A DNA stretch of 64,000 bases from Pacificitalea manganoxidans (GCF_002504165.1 NZ_CP021409.1:1-64000); one strand, 5' to 3'; numbered from the stretch's first letter, positions 9,172 to 17,980 are shown. The notes: generated from the sequence alone by a model not told the origin. A program made the numbers and translations.

Positions 9172-9183
9172 AAGTATATACTT
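9172..9183. promoter_or_regulatory. HutC-type operator copy 1 (AAGTATATACTT)
   Basis: Perfect 12-bp palindrome AAGTATATACTT, 51 bp upstream of the PotA-like start and just upstream of a possible -35 TTGAGA. The GT-N-AC core suits a GntR/HutC-family dimer. The same motif recurs at 10027 and 12055, the latter upstream of the HutC-like gene itself. Confidence 0.8.
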
Positions 9184-9227
9184 ATTTTACTGGGAGAAGC
9201 GCGGCGCGCCGGGGGTTCGCACGGTGC

Positions 9228-10004
9228 CTAAATATTGGCCAGATATCCGCCATCGATGACCACGCATTGACCGGCGATATAATTGGCCCCGCTCGACGCA
9301 AGGAACCGCACCGCCCCGGTGAGGTCCGCAAGATCGCCCAACCGCCCGGCGGGTATACTGCCGACCATCCGCGCGACCCAGTCCTTATCCTCGTAGAACA
9401 CGCTCGTCATGTCGGTTTCGAAATAGCCCGGTGCGATGGCGTTCACCCGGATGCCTTTCGGCGCCCATTCCGCAGCCATGGCGCGGGTCATGCCAAGGAT
9501 CCCGCTTTTCGAGGCGCTGTAGGGCACGGCACCGGGAACGCCGACGAAAGAGGTCAGCGACGCCAGATTGATGATTGCCCCGCGCCCGGTTTCGGCCATC
9601 TGCGCGGCGACGGCCTGCGCCACGAAAAACGCGCCTTTCAGGTTGGTATCGACGATTTTGTCCCACAGGGCTTCGTCCACATCGAGCGTGGCGCGCACTT
9701 CTTCGACGCCGGCATTGTTCACCAGCACGTCGATCGGGCCCAGCGGTGCAATCTGCGCCCGGATCGCGGAGGTGTCGCGTTGATCGAGGGCAAGGCATGT
9801 CACCTGCGCGCCCATTTCGCGGATCTCGGCGGCGACGGGGGCCAGTGCTTCGGCGGTGCGGGCGCTGAGGATTAGCCGCGCCCCGTCGCGCGCGAAAGCA
9901 TGGGCGATCTCGCGCCCGATTCCGCGGCTGGCCCCGGTGACGAACACGGTCTTGCCGGAGAAATTGAACTTCAGATCGGCGGTGCCGTCATTTTCACCTT
10001 GCAT
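9228..10004 (-). CDS. short-chain dehydrogenase/reductase
   Basis: A 258-residue classical SDR. NAD(P)-binding TGASRGIG, structural NNAG, and the catalytic Ser-Tyr-Lys with YSASK are present. The C-terminal GQCVVIDGG is typical of the family. It is divergent from the HisC-like aminotransferase, and their shared 74-bp gap carries an operator. It probably oxidises or reduces a secondary alcohol in the same pathway as the Zn-dehydrogenase and HisD-like protein; an SDR with a Zn-ADH and a HisD paralogue is the enzyme mix reported for sulfopropanediol use. Specific function is unproven. Confidence 0.85.
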   Translation of the reverse strand: MQGENDGTADLKFNFSGKTVFVTGASRGIGREIAHAFARDGARLILSARTAEALAPVAAEIREMGAQVTCLALDQRDTSAIRAQIAPLGPIDVLVNNAGVEEVRATLDVDEALWDKIVDTNLKGAFFVAQAVAAQMAETGRGAIINLASLTSFVGVPGAVPYSASKSGILGMTRAMAAEWAPKGIRVNAIAPGYFETDMTSVFYEDKDWVARMVGSIPAGRLGDLADLTGAVRFLASSGANYIAGQCVVIDGGYLANI

Positions 10005-10026
10005 TTTCTCTCACTCCGACAAGTAT

Positions 10027-10038
10027 AAGTATATACAT
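10027..10038. promoter_or_regulatory. HutC-type operator copy 2 (11 of 12 match)
   Basis: AAGTATATACAT differs from the perfect palindrome at one base. It lies between the divergent SDR (start 10004) and aminotransferase (start 10079) genes, placed to repress both. Confidence 0.75.
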
Positions 10039-10078
10039 AAATTGGTCAAATGGCTCCAGCGAGTCAACGGAGATTCCC

Positions 10079-11182
10079 ATGACGCCCCCCAAGTTTTCCG
10101 CCCGTGCAGAGCTGGACCGCCTTACGCGCTACAATTCCGGGCTGACGCTCGACGATGTCGCCGCGCGCGCCAAGGGTCATCCCATCGCAAAACTCGGCTC
10201 CAACGAAAACCCCCATCCGGTCAGCGCGGCGATCACCACGGCGATGGCGGAGGCCATTGCCCGGCCCAATATCTACCCCGATCCGTCGGCCCGCGTTCTG
10301 GCCGATGAAATCGCCCGGCAGACGGGTGCTGCGGCGGAGCGTGTCATTCTGGGCGACGGCTCGGAAGACCTGTTGAATGTGCTGGCCCGCGCGGTGCTGA
10401 ACCCGGGCGATGAGGTCGTGACGCTGTTTCCGTCCTTTCCGCTGCACGAGGATTACGCGACCATGATGGGGGCCACGGTCACCCGCATCGGCCTGACCCC
10501 GGATCGCAGGATCGACATGGACGCGCTGCTGGCCGCTGCGGCCCGCCCGGTGCGGCTGACGCTGATCGCCAACCCGATGAACCCGGCGGGGCTGTGGCTT
10601 GGCCCCGATGAACTGGCCGCTTTGCTCGCCGCGCAGCACCCCGACAGCCTGCTTTGCCTTGACGAAGCCTATGTCGAATATGCGGCGGGCCCGGATTACG
10701 CGTCGGGGGCCGAACGGCTGGCCGGGCATGACAAGCCGCTGCTGATCCTGCGCACCTTTTCCAAGGCCTATGGGCTGGCGGGGCTGCGCATCGGCTACGG
10801 CATGTCCAACAGCGATGACGTGATCGCGGCGATGAACCTTGTGCGCACGCCTTTCAACACCAATGCGGTGGCGCAGGCTGCGGCGCTGGCGGCGATGACC
10901 CATACCGAAGACATGGCGCGCGCCGTCGCCGCCACCCTCGCGGAGCGGGCACGGATGGAACAGGCGCTGGCGGCGCTCGGCCTGCGGGTGTTGCCGTCGA
11001 AGGGCAATTTCCTGTTCGTCGATTGCGGGCAACCTTCGGCCGGGGTTGCGGATCGCCTGATCGATTGCGGTGTGATCGTGAAGCCGTGGAAACAGGACGG
11101 GTTCGAGACGTTTCTGCGGGTGTCCGTCGGGCTCGATTGGGAAAACGACCAGTTTCTCGAGGCGATGGCCCGCATCGTCTGA
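10079..11182 (+). CDS. HisC-like PLP-dependent aminotransferase
   Basis: A 367-residue class I/II aminotransferase of the histidinol-phosphate family. Visible are the SNENP substrate loop, DEAYVEY with the PLP-contacting Asp, and RTFSKAYGLAGLRIGYG with Schiff-base Lys229. HisC-fold members also act on phosphothreonine, aromatic amino acids and other amines. The divergent catabolic setting, shared operator and lack of other his genes make biosynthesis unlikely. With a kinase in the cluster, a phosphorylated amino alcohol is one candidate substrate. The ATG at 10079 is preceded by a GGAG. Confidence 0.85.
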   Translation: MTPPKFSARAELDRLTRYNSGLTLDDVAARAKGHPIAKLGSNENPHPVSAAITTAMAEAIARPNIYPDPSARVLADEIARQTGAAAERVILGDGSEDLLNVLARAVLNPGDEVVTLFPSFPLHEDYATMMGATVTRIGLTPDRRIDMDALLAAAARPVRLTLIANPMNPAGLWLGPDELAALLAAQHPDSLLCLDEAYVEYAAGPDYASGAERLAGHDKPLLILRTFSKAYGLAGLRIGYGMSNSDDVIAAMNLVRTPFNTNAVAQAAALAAMTHTEDMARAVAATLAERARMEQALAALGLRVLPSKGNFLFVDCGQPSAGVADRLIDCGVIVKPWKQDGFETFLRVSVGLDWENDQFLEAMARIV

Positions 11183-11195
11183 TCTGCATGGCTCC

Positions 11196-11216
11196 GGGCG
11201 CGGTCGGGCCGCGCCC
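11196..11216. terminator. hairpin between convergent genes
   Basis: Inverted repeat GGGCGCGG / CCGCGCCC with a 5-base loop, between the ends of the aminotransferase and the HutC-like gene. No clear T-tract, so terminator function is inferred from position. Confidence 0.55.
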
Positions 11217-11229
11217 TCCCTTGCGCGGG

Positions 11230-11964
11230 TCAGACCCCGACCTTCCCGTCGAATTCCGCGATCAGCTGATGCGCCTCGCCGGGATAGAGCAGCCGGGCGC
11301 AGGTCACCCAGTTGTCTTCGATCTGCGTGCGGCGCAGCATTTCCAGACAGGCCGCGCCTGCGGGCAATTCCAGCAGCGTCGCATCGCGCCCAGAGACATT
11401 GATCGCGCGCACATGGTGGCGCGCCTTGGTCCACGGCATGGTTTTCAACAGCCATGTGCCCGGCACCTCCGCCTGAAAATCGACACTCAGCGCATCGGGG
11501 ACCAGCGCGGAGTTGATGACCCGCGTCTCAAGGCAGAACGGCTCGTCATTGGAATAATGCAGCCCTTGCAGAAACAGCGCGTTTTCGCCGGGCTCGTCTT
11601 CGTTGAGGCTGAGCAACCGGCGGTCCTGTGAATTGCCGGTGCGGTTTTCGCTCGACAGCAGCGCCCATTTATACCGCCGCCCCAGCGCCGCGACCTCTTC
11701 GCCGATATTGTTGATCGCCAGCACGGCGGATTCCGCGCGCGGCTGTGCCACGACCGTGCCGCTGCGCTTGCGCCGGATGACAAACCCGTCCGAGGCCAGC
11801 CGGGTCAGCACCTTGTTCATGGTCATGCGCGACACGCCGTATTGCGTGGCAAGTTCGGTTTCCTTGGGAAGGAGAAAGCCCGGCGGCCAAGTGCCGTCAA
11901 CGATCTTGCGGGAAAATTCGTCTAGAATCCGGCCATGCAACGTTTCCGGTTTGTCTTTCGCCAT
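11230..11964 (-). CDS. GntR-family (HutC subfamily) transcriptional repressor
   Basis: A 244-residue regulator with an N-terminal winged helix-turn-helix (about residues 8-75, LPKETELATQYGVSRMTMNKVL) and a UTRA ligand-binding domain. The segment TMPWTKARHHVRAI closely resembles the HutC urocanate-responsive repressor. It faces the aminotransferase gene end to end. A perfect AAGTATATACTT lies about 90 bp upstream of its start, consistent with autoregulation, and copies lie before the SDR/aminotransferase pair and the importer. The effector is unknown; HutC likeness does not prove an imidazole ligand. Confidence 0.88.
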   Translation of the reverse strand: MAKDKPETLHGRILDEFSRKIVDGTWPPGFLLPKETELATQYGVSRMTMNKVLTRLASDGFVIRRKRSGTVVAQPRAESAVLAINNIGEEVAALGRRYKWALLSSENRTGNSQDRRLLSLNEDEPGENALFLQGLHYSNDEPFCLETRVINSALVPDALSVDFQAEVPGTWLLKTMPWTKARHHVRAINVSGRDATLLELPAGAACLEMLRRTQIEDNWVTCARLLYPGEAHQLIAEFDGKVGV

Positions 11965-12054
11965 TCAGTGTCCCGTCATCCCTCACGGTGTCTTGCGCGC
12001 GCAATGGTAGAACGACCAAAGGCTATCGAATTCAAATACATCGCCAATCGGCTC

Positions 12055-12066
12055 AAGTATATACTT
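12055..12066. promoter_or_regulatory. HutC-type operator copy 3 (AAGTATATACTT)
   Basis: Perfect copy of the palindrome 91 bp upstream of the HutC-like start. On the minus strand it runs into TTGAGC, a possible -35 element, so binding would block transcription of the repressor gene. Confidence 0.8.
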
Positions 12067-12180
12067 CGCATATGTCACAGACCGCCAATCAGGCGGCAAG
12101 GACGCGATGTGCAAATTCTGGCATCAGACGTGGGGCGGGATGGGGCATCACGAGGCGGCGGAAGTCCGGCGCGGGCGGTG

Positions 12181-12205
12181 GACGGCGCGCCTGTCGCGCG
12201 CCGTC
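12181..12205 (-). terminator. hairpin at the end of the region B left operon
   Basis: Perfect 10-bp arms GACGGCGCGC / GCGCGCCGTC with a 5-base loop, 17 bp past the amidohydrolase stop. Strong stem but no T-tract. Confidence 0.6.
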
Positions 12206-12221
12206 GCCCGTGGGCAGGGGG

Positions 12222-13235
12222 TCAGTCGATGCGGAATAGGCTCTGCGCGTTGCGGAAACAGATTTTCTCCATCTCCTCCTGCGGCAGGTTGAGCGACTCC
12301 AGCACCGCGATCGTGTCGCGGATGTAGCCCGGTCCCTTTTCGGGATCGAAGGGGGAGTCGGACGCAAACAGCACCTTGTCCGCGCCGTAGAATTCCAGCC
12401 CGCACACCGTCGCCGCCCGCGACCCGAAAACCGCCGTGTCGGCGTAGAAATCCTTGAAATAATCGACCGGGCGCTTTTTCAGATCGCGCAGGACGTGGCT
12501 CAGATCCTCGGTCGTCGTCCGCTTGCCCAACTGGTCCTGACCGGGGCCGACGCGGCCTTCGAAATAGGGCACCATCGCGCCCAGATGATGCGCCAGAAGT
12601 TTGAGGTTCGGCATCCGGTCCATCATGCCCGACAGCACGATCCGCGCCATCGCCGCGCTGGTTTCATAGGGCCAGCCAAAGGTCCACCAGATCTCATAGC
12701 GGGATTTGTCCTCGCTGGCGTAATCGGGCATTTCCTCCCCGCGCGAGGGATGCAGGAACACCGGGCGGTCGAATTTCTCGGCCACCTCGAACACCGGCAG
12801 GAATTGCGGATCGTCCAGCGGCAGCCCGTTGATATTGGTGTGGATCTGCACGCCTACCGCGCCGGTATCGGCTTCGAACACACGCTCCAGTTCCCGCGCG
12901 GCGGCGTCGGGCGCATTCATCGGCAGCGCCGCAAGATAGCCGGGGAACCGGTCGGGATGTTGCGCGCAGAGTTCGGCCAGCCCGTCATTGGCCAGTTGGG
13001 CCAGCTCCGTCACGGTCTCCGGCGATCCCATCGATTCCAGCGGCGGCATCCCCAGCGATAGCACTTGCCGGTAGTTTTCGAACTGGTCCATCACCCGCAA
13101 CCGTTCATCGATGTCGAAGATGCAGGGAATGCCCTGCATGCGGGAGTGGATGTTGCGCCCGGCGCCGTCCAGATTTTCCATCCGGTCCCACAGCTTGGCG
13201 GGAAAGAAATGGTTGAATGCATCGATATACTGCAT
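12222..13235 (-). CDS. amidohydrolase-2 family (ACMSD-like) hydrolase or decarboxylase with altered metal site
   Basis: A 337-residue TIM-barrel protein of the family that includes aminocarboxymuconate-semialdehyde decarboxylase and resorcylate decarboxylase. Later metal-site segments are present: FLHPS, LLAHHLG and FASDSPFDP with the catalytic-type Asp. The first strand reads IDAFNHFFP, so the usual HxH (or ExH) is Phe7-x-His9 and one metal ligand is missing. I start at 13235, where AGAGG precedes the ATG; an in-frame extension to 13334 would run into the transporter gene. It is the last gene of an operon with an aldehyde dehydrogenase and TTT importer, so decarboxylation or hydrolysis of an aromatic-derived acid is likely. 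Confidence 0.8.
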   Translation of the reverse strand: MQYIDAFNHFFPAKLWDRMENLDGAGRNIHSRMQGIPCIFDIDERLRVMDQFENYRQVLSLGMPPLESMGSPETVTELAQLANDGLAELCAQHPDRFPGYLAALPMNAPDAAARELERVFEADTGAVGVQIHTNINGLPLDDPQFLPVFEVAEKFDRPVFLHPSRGEEMPDYASEDKSRYEIWWTFGWPYETSAAMARIVLSGMMDRMPNLKLLAHHLGAMVPYFEGRVGPGQDQLGKRTTTEDLSHVLRDLKKRPVDYFKDFYADTAVFGSRAATVCGLEFYGADKVLFASDSPFDPEKGPGYIRDTIAVLESLNLPQEEMEKICFRNAQSLFRID

Positions 13236-13273
13236 GGGTAGCCTCTTCTGAGTAGGGTCGAGATGTCCGCCGG

Positions 13274-15322
13274 TCAGACCGACGGGATGATTTGAAGGAT
13301 GGGGAGGATCTGCCCCAGAACGGAGCCGGGCCACGGAATGTGGAGCAGCCGGTCAAACACGGCCCAGACGCTCAGCACGAGGCACGCGGCCTCGATGGCG
13401 ATCTTGCGCCAGCTTTCGCGGCCCTCCAGCCGCATGTAGACGACCGTAAAGACAGCGACGGTCGGGATCATGCCGATGACGGCAATCGCACCCAGAAACC
13501 CCATGAGATACGCCCCGAACAGCGCGGCGCGGCGGGCGGTCATCCCGCCGGTCAGACCGTTTGCGGCCAGCGGCGTGTCCATGTGCCCGGCCTCGCCCTG
13601 CCCCGCGCCCCCCTGTCCCGTGCTTGGACGGGCCCGGCTGGCCAGCGCGGCGGCAAAGCTGATCGCGCCGACGCTCAGCACAAAGATCCCGACCGACAGC
13701 GGTCCGATCCGAGCGTCGAAGGGCCACGACCATGCCTGCCACACCATCCACCCGGCAAGGCCAAGGAGGATAAGATACATCATGTCGGCGCGGTGCAGTG
13801 ACGGGCGCTGACGCACGGGCCCCGTGTCCGGCACCCGGCGGTAGCCGCGCAGCCATTTCAGCGCGGGCAGCGCGATCATCAGCAGCGACGCCAGCAACAG
13901 CACGGCCACCAGCGGACGGCTCAGCCATTCGAAACCGAACCGATTGACCGAGATGAACATGTAAAGTTCGATCAGCGATCCAAGCACGAAGCCAAGGATC
14001 AGGGGCGGGCGCGGCCAGCGGAACTGCTTCATCAGCCAGCCGATCACCGCAAAGATCAGCAGCGCATACAGATCGCCCCAGCTGCGCGATGCCTGATAGG
14101 CCCCGATAAAGACGAATGTCAGCACCGGCGGCAGGATCACGGTGTAGCGCAGCAGCGCGATTTTCGCGAGTTGCCCGCTGAAGGCAAAGCACAGGCCAGC
14201 GCCCAGAATGTTGGCGATGGCGACGGACCAGACCATTGTGTAGGTCACGGCCAGATTTTCCGACAGCATCTTGGGCCCCGGCTCCAGCCCGTGGATCAGG
14301 AACACCCCGAGCAGGATCGCCATCGCCGCCGAACCGGGCACACCGAAGGCCACCGTTGGCACCAGCGATCCGGCGGTGAGCGAATTATTGGCGGATTCAG
14401 GCGCGATGACCCCGCGCACATCGCCCGTCCCGAATGTCTCTTTCGCGCCCTTCACGGTCTGCGCGGCATGGCCGTAGGCGATCCAGTCGACGACCGCCGA
14501 CCCCATGCCGGGGATCGCGCCGATTGCCGCCCCGATGCCGCCGCAGCGGATCACCAGCCACCAGTTGGCGAATACGTCCCGCACGCCCTGCCGCATGCCG
14601 CTGCGCGTGTCGTATTTCGCGGTCTCGGAGATGGCGCGCCGGTTGATCGCCAGATCGGCCAGTTCCGGCAGCGCAAACAGGCCCAGAACCAGCGGCACGA
14701 TGGGCAGCCCGTCCCAGAGGTAAAGCTGCCCCAAAGTCCAGCGCATCGTGCCGGTCTGGGGGTCTGATCCGATCATCGACAGCAAAATGCCCACCCCGGC
14801 CGCGACAAGCCCCCGCAACGGCGCGGTGCCCGACAGGACCGCCACCATCGAAATGCCGAATATCGAAAAGGCCAGAAGCTCCGGCGACGCGATATAGAGC
14901 ACGAAGGGCCGCAGGATCGGGATCGTCAGCGCCAGCAGCAACGCCCCCACAAGCCCCCCGATCAGCGACGCGGTGAAGGCCGCGCTCAGCGCGCGACCGG
15001 CCTCGCCCTTGCGCGCCATCGGGTTGCCGTCGAGGATGGTGGCCTGCGCGCCTGCCGTGCCGGGAACGCCGAACATGACTGCCGGGATCGTGTCGCTGGT
15101 GCCGATCACCGCCGACATGCCCAGCAGCAGCGCGAATGCGGCGAACGGGTCCATATTAAAGGTGAAGGGCAGCAGCAGCGCCATCCCCGCCAGCCCGCCG
15201 ATCCCCGGCACGATGCCAAGGAACAGCCCCATCAAGACCCCGCATCCCAGCATCAGAAGCCGGAACGGATCAAGCAGGGTGGAAAGGGCTTCGGCGGCGG
15301 CGGCCGCGCTGCTGACATCCAT
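13274..15322 (-). CDS. tripartite tricarboxylate transporter permease, TctA-TctB fusion
   Basis: A 682-residue membrane protein. Residues about 1-500 are the large TctA subunit with its PGIGG and PGMGSA glycine/proline loops and a dozen hydrophobic segments. Residues about 515-682 add four more membrane segments that look like the small TctB subunit, so the two are joined. It imports a carboxylate bound by the TctC-type protein encoded upstream. The start ATG overlaps the aldehyde dehydrogenase stop by one base (TAATG). Confidence 0.85.
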   Translation of the reverse strand: MDVSSAAAAAEALSTLLDPFRLLMLGCGVLMGLFLGIVPGIGGLAGMALLLPFTFNMDPFAAFALLLGMSAVIGTSDTIPAVMFGVPGTAGAQATILDGNPMARKGEAGRALSAAFTASLIGGLVGALLLALTIPILRPFVLYIASPELLAFSIFGISMVAVLSGTAPLRGLVAAGVGILLSMIGSDPQTGTMRWTLGQLYLWDGLPIVPLVLGLFALPELADLAINRRAISETAKYDTRSGMRQGVRDVFANWWLVIRCGGIGAAIGAIPGMGSAVVDWIAYGHAAQTVKGAKETFGTGDVRGVIAPESANNSLTAGSLVPTVAFGVPGSAAMAILLGVFLIHGLEPGPKMLSENLAVTYTMVWSVAIANILGAGLCFAFSGQLAKIALLRYTVILPPVLTFVFIGAYQASRSWGDLYALLIFAVIGWLMKQFRWPRPPLILGFVLGSLIELYMFISVNRFGFEWLSRPLVAVLLLASLLMIALPALKWLRGYRRVPDTGPVRQRPSLHRADMMYLILLGLAGWMVWQAWSWPFDARIGPLSVGIFVLSVGAISFAAALASRARPSTGQGGAGQGEAGHMDTPLAANGLTGGMTARRAALFGAYLMGFLGAIAVIGMIPTVAVFTVVYMRLEGRESWRKIAIEAACLVLSVWAVFDRLLHIPWPGSVLGQILPILQIIPSV

Positions 15323-16800
15323 TAGCGCGTCCCGGAGAAGTTGACGTGCAGCGCCTTCTCGATGGTGAAGGCATAAAGCTCGGACAGCGACTCCTCCCGC
15401 CCGATGCCGGATTGCTTCACCCCGCCAAAGGGCATGCCCGGAATGTGCTTGGACACATCGTTGATCCAGACATAGCCGGTGCGCACTTCGCCCGCGGCCC
15501 GCAGCCCGGTCCGCAGGCTATCGGTCCAGATCGCGCAGGTCAGCCCATAGGGCAGCGCGTTGACATCGCGCAGCATGTCCGGCTCGTCCGTCCAGCGCAG
15601 AACGCTCAACACGGGGCCAAAGATCTCCTCCCGCGCGATGCGCATATCGGGGGTGACATCGGCAAACACCGTCGGGTCCACAAAGCACCCGCCTGACAGC
15701 GCGTCATCGTCGGGCACGCCGCCGCCGTGGATCAGGCGCGCGCCCTCCTCATTGCCCGTTTCAATATAGTCGAGCACACGCCGATGGTGGGTCGCGTCGA
15801 TCAGACAGCCCATCGACGTGTCTTCGGCCAGCGGCGGACCGGGGCGGAACCTTGCGATCTTGTCGGCCAGATGGGCCAGCACCGCATCATGGAGATCGGC
15901 ATGAAGAAACGCGCGGCTGGTCGAGCCGCAGGACTGCCCGCACCATGTAAAATTCATCCCGTCCACCATCGCCTCCGCGACCGCTTCGGGATCGGCGTCG
16001 GGATAGGCGATGAGCGCGTTCTTACCGCCCAGTTCCAGCACGACCGGCTTCAGCGTTTCCGCCGCCGCCTGCATCACGACCTTGCCGGTGGGGACACTGC
16101 CGACCAACGTCACCATATCGACACCGGGATGGCGCGACAGCGCGGCCCCCAGATCGCCCTGCCCGGTCAGGATCGTCACGACGCCGGGCGGAAAAATCGG
16201 ACCGATCAGCTCTGCCAGGATCAGCGCCGACAGCGACGCCTGTTCGGGCGGCTTGATGATACACGCGTTCCCGGCGGCAAGCGGCGCGGCAAGGCGGCTT
16301 GCGGAAAACATGAACGGGTGGTTGAAGGCCACGATCCGGGCGACCACGCCGACCGGCTCATGGGTGGTCAGGTTCAGCGTCCCGTCCCGCCCCGGAACGG
16401 TGTCGCCCTTCAATTCGGTGATGAGGCCCGCAAAGAACTCGAACCGCTTGGCGGCAATTTCAACATCCGAGCGCACTTTGCTGATCGGGTTGCCCCCGTC
16501 GGCGGCATCGACATAGGCAAGGCGCTCCGCGTTTTCGCGGATGATCTGCGCGGCCTGCCGGAGCAGTCGGGCGCGCTCCTGCGGCGGGGTGTGGCGCCAT
16601 ATCTCGAACCCGTCGCGTGCAGCGGCCACGGCGGGGTCGGCGTCCTGCGCATCGCCGCGCGGCACCGCACCCAGATCGTCGCCATTCGACGGATCGACGG
16701 AGCCGAAGGTCCGCCCCGCCTGCGGCGCGTGCCAGTCGCCGCCCCAATACAAGGCGCGATGCCGAACCAGTTCGTCCATGTCTGCCGACGCAAGTGTCAA
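15322..16800 (-). CDS. NAD(P)-dependent aldehyde dehydrogenase
   Basis: A 492-residue aldehyde dehydrogenase of normal length. Visible are the general base Glu in LELGGKN and the nucleophile Cys in CGQSCGSTSR. NAD-binding and closing motifs (EEIFGPVLSVLRW, GGVKQSGIGRE) are intact. I prefer a TTG start at 16800 because GGGGAG lies just upstream; an ATG at 16779 would shorten it by seven residues and the longer ATG frame overlaps TctC. It likely oxidises an aldehyde produced by the ThDP enzyme or aldolase in the same operon to a carboxylic acid. Confidence 0.85.
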   Translation of the reverse strand: MTLASADMDELVRHRALYWGGDWHAPQAGRTFGSVDPSNGDDLGAVPRGDAQDADPAVAAARDGFEIWRHTPPQERARLLRQAAQIIRENAERLAYVDAADGGNPISKVRSDVEIAAKRFEFFAGLITELKGDTVPGRDGTLNLTTHEPVGVVARIVAFNHPFMFSASRLAAPLAAGNACIIKPPEQASLSALILAELIGPIFPPGVVTILTGQGDLGAALSRHPGVDMVTLVGSVPTGKVVMQAAAETLKPVVLELGGKNALIAYPDADPEAVAEAMVDGMNFTWCGQSCGSTSRAFLHADLHDAVLAHLADKIARFRPGPPLAEDTSMGCLIDATHHRRVLDYIETGNEEGARLIHGGGVPDDDALSGGCFVDPTVFADVTPDMRIAREEIFGPVLSVLRWTDEPDMLRDVNALPYGLTCAIWTDSLRTGLRAAGEVRTGYVWINDVSKHIPGMPFGGVKQSGIGREESLSELYAFTIEKALHVNFSGTR

Positions 16801-16825
16801 GATTTCGCTCCCCCCTTCGGATGGA

Positions 16826-16847
16826 TGGCGGCGCCGCAGCGCCGCCA
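16826..16847 (-). other. intercistronic hairpin after the TctC gene
   Basis: Perfect 9-bp arms TGGCGGCGC / GCGCCGCCA with a CGCA loop in this orientation, 5 bp past the TctC stop and before the aldehyde dehydrogenase gene. Confidence 0.75.
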
Positions 16848-16852
16848 CAGGT

Positions 16853-17908
16853 TCATTCCGCGACCAGATACCCGCGGATCTGCTCGATCGCGGCATCGGA
16901 CACGTTCATCTGGTCGGCGATGATCTGCTGAAGCTCCGCGCCGGTCGCAGGATCGATCTCCTGATTGCGCTGGGTCACGGCTGCCTGAAAATCGGCATCT
17001 TGCAGCATCTCGTCGAAGGCGGTGCGCAGGATTTCCACACGCTCGGCAGGCACGTTCGGAGTGGTGACAAGCGACCGCCCGACCGACGCCGCCCCGGCGA
17101 CCAGCCGCAGCATTTCCTTGTCCGCGTCGGTATTGCCCAGTTGGCCCACCGCAGGCACGTCGGGGAAATCAGGATGCGGCTCAACGGCAAGCTGCCAGAT
17201 CGGCACCGCTGTGCCGTCGGGCAGCCAATCGGGGCGGGAGGCGCGCAGCCCGGCCAGACCGATCATGGCGGCGTCGATTTCGCCTTGCTCCATCGCGAGG
17301 GTCGAGGCCGAGGTGCCGCGATAGCCCGCGATCACGTTGAATTTCGTGCCTTCGATATCGTTGAGCATCTTCGGCACGAAATAGGAGGCAGACCCCGCCC
17401 CGGTGGAGCCGAACGCGATCTCGTGCACCTTGGCATCCTCAAAGGATTTGACCGGCATTTCATGCCAGACGATGCCCATTTCGTAATTCGCCGTCAGCCG
17501 CCCGATGGCGTTGAACTCGGACGCGTCGAGATCGCCCGGAATAGCTCCGGTCGCACTGTCCAGCGCGATGGACTGCACGATCACGGACAGGGCCGTGCCA
17601 TCCTGCGGAGCGGCCTGATACAGGAACTGCGCCGCGCGCCGTCCGCCTGCACCGGGCATGTTTTCAACGATGACGGTGGGGTTGCCCGGAATGTGATCGC
17701 CGAGGAAATCAGCGGCGAGGCGGCCATACAGATCGTATCCCCCGCCGGGGCTGAACCCGACATAGATCGTCACCGTCTTGCCTTCGTAGAAATTCGCGGC
17801 GTCGTCCTGCGCAAGCGCGCCGGTGCCGGTAAGCGCCATGACGGCCCCGGCGGCGGCGAGCTTGGCAAAGCTGCGGCGCCCGAATTGGGTCAAACTCTCG
17901 GTAAACAT
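16853..17908 (-). CDS. TctC/Bug-type periplasmic binding protein
   Basis: A 351-residue tripartite-tricarboxylate-transporter receptor. The signal contains twin arginines (FGRRSFAKL) and ends near TGALAQ, so Tat export is likely. The start of the mature domain YEGKTVTIYVGFSPGGGYDLYGR is the family ligand-clamp region. I start at 17908, where GGGAGAGA precedes the ATG; a longer frame from 17923 lacks this spacing. It feeds the TctA-TctB fusion two genes downstream, with the aldehyde dehydrogenase between them. Confidence 0.87.
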   Translation of the reverse strand: MFTESLTQFGRRSFAKLAAAGAVMALTGTGALAQDDAANFYEGKTVTIYVGFSPGGGYDLYGRLAADFLGDHIPGNPTVIVENMPGAGGRRAAQFLYQAAPQDGTALSVIVQSIALDSATGAIPGDLDASEFNAIGRLTANYEMGIVWHEMPVKSFEDAKVHEIAFGSTGAGSASYFVPKMLNDIEGTKFNVIAGYRGTSASTLAMEQGEIDAAMIGLAGLRASRPDWLPDGTAVPIWQLAVEPHPDFPDVPAVGQLGNTDADKEMLRLVAGAASVGRSLVTTPNVPAERVEILRTAFDEMLQDADFQAAVTQRNQEIDPATGAELQQIIADQMNVSDAAIEQIRGYLVAE

Positions 17909-17980
17909 CAATCTCTCTCCCATTGAACAGTGTCCCCGTGTGCCGGGGGTCGTCGGCGTCTTGGCGACGCTCGTGGTTGT

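Noticed and set aside
3572-11182. Histidine biosynthesis locus (HisD plus HisC)
   Set aside because: HisD-like key residues are changed, no other his genes are present, and importer plus HutC-type repressor point to catabolism.
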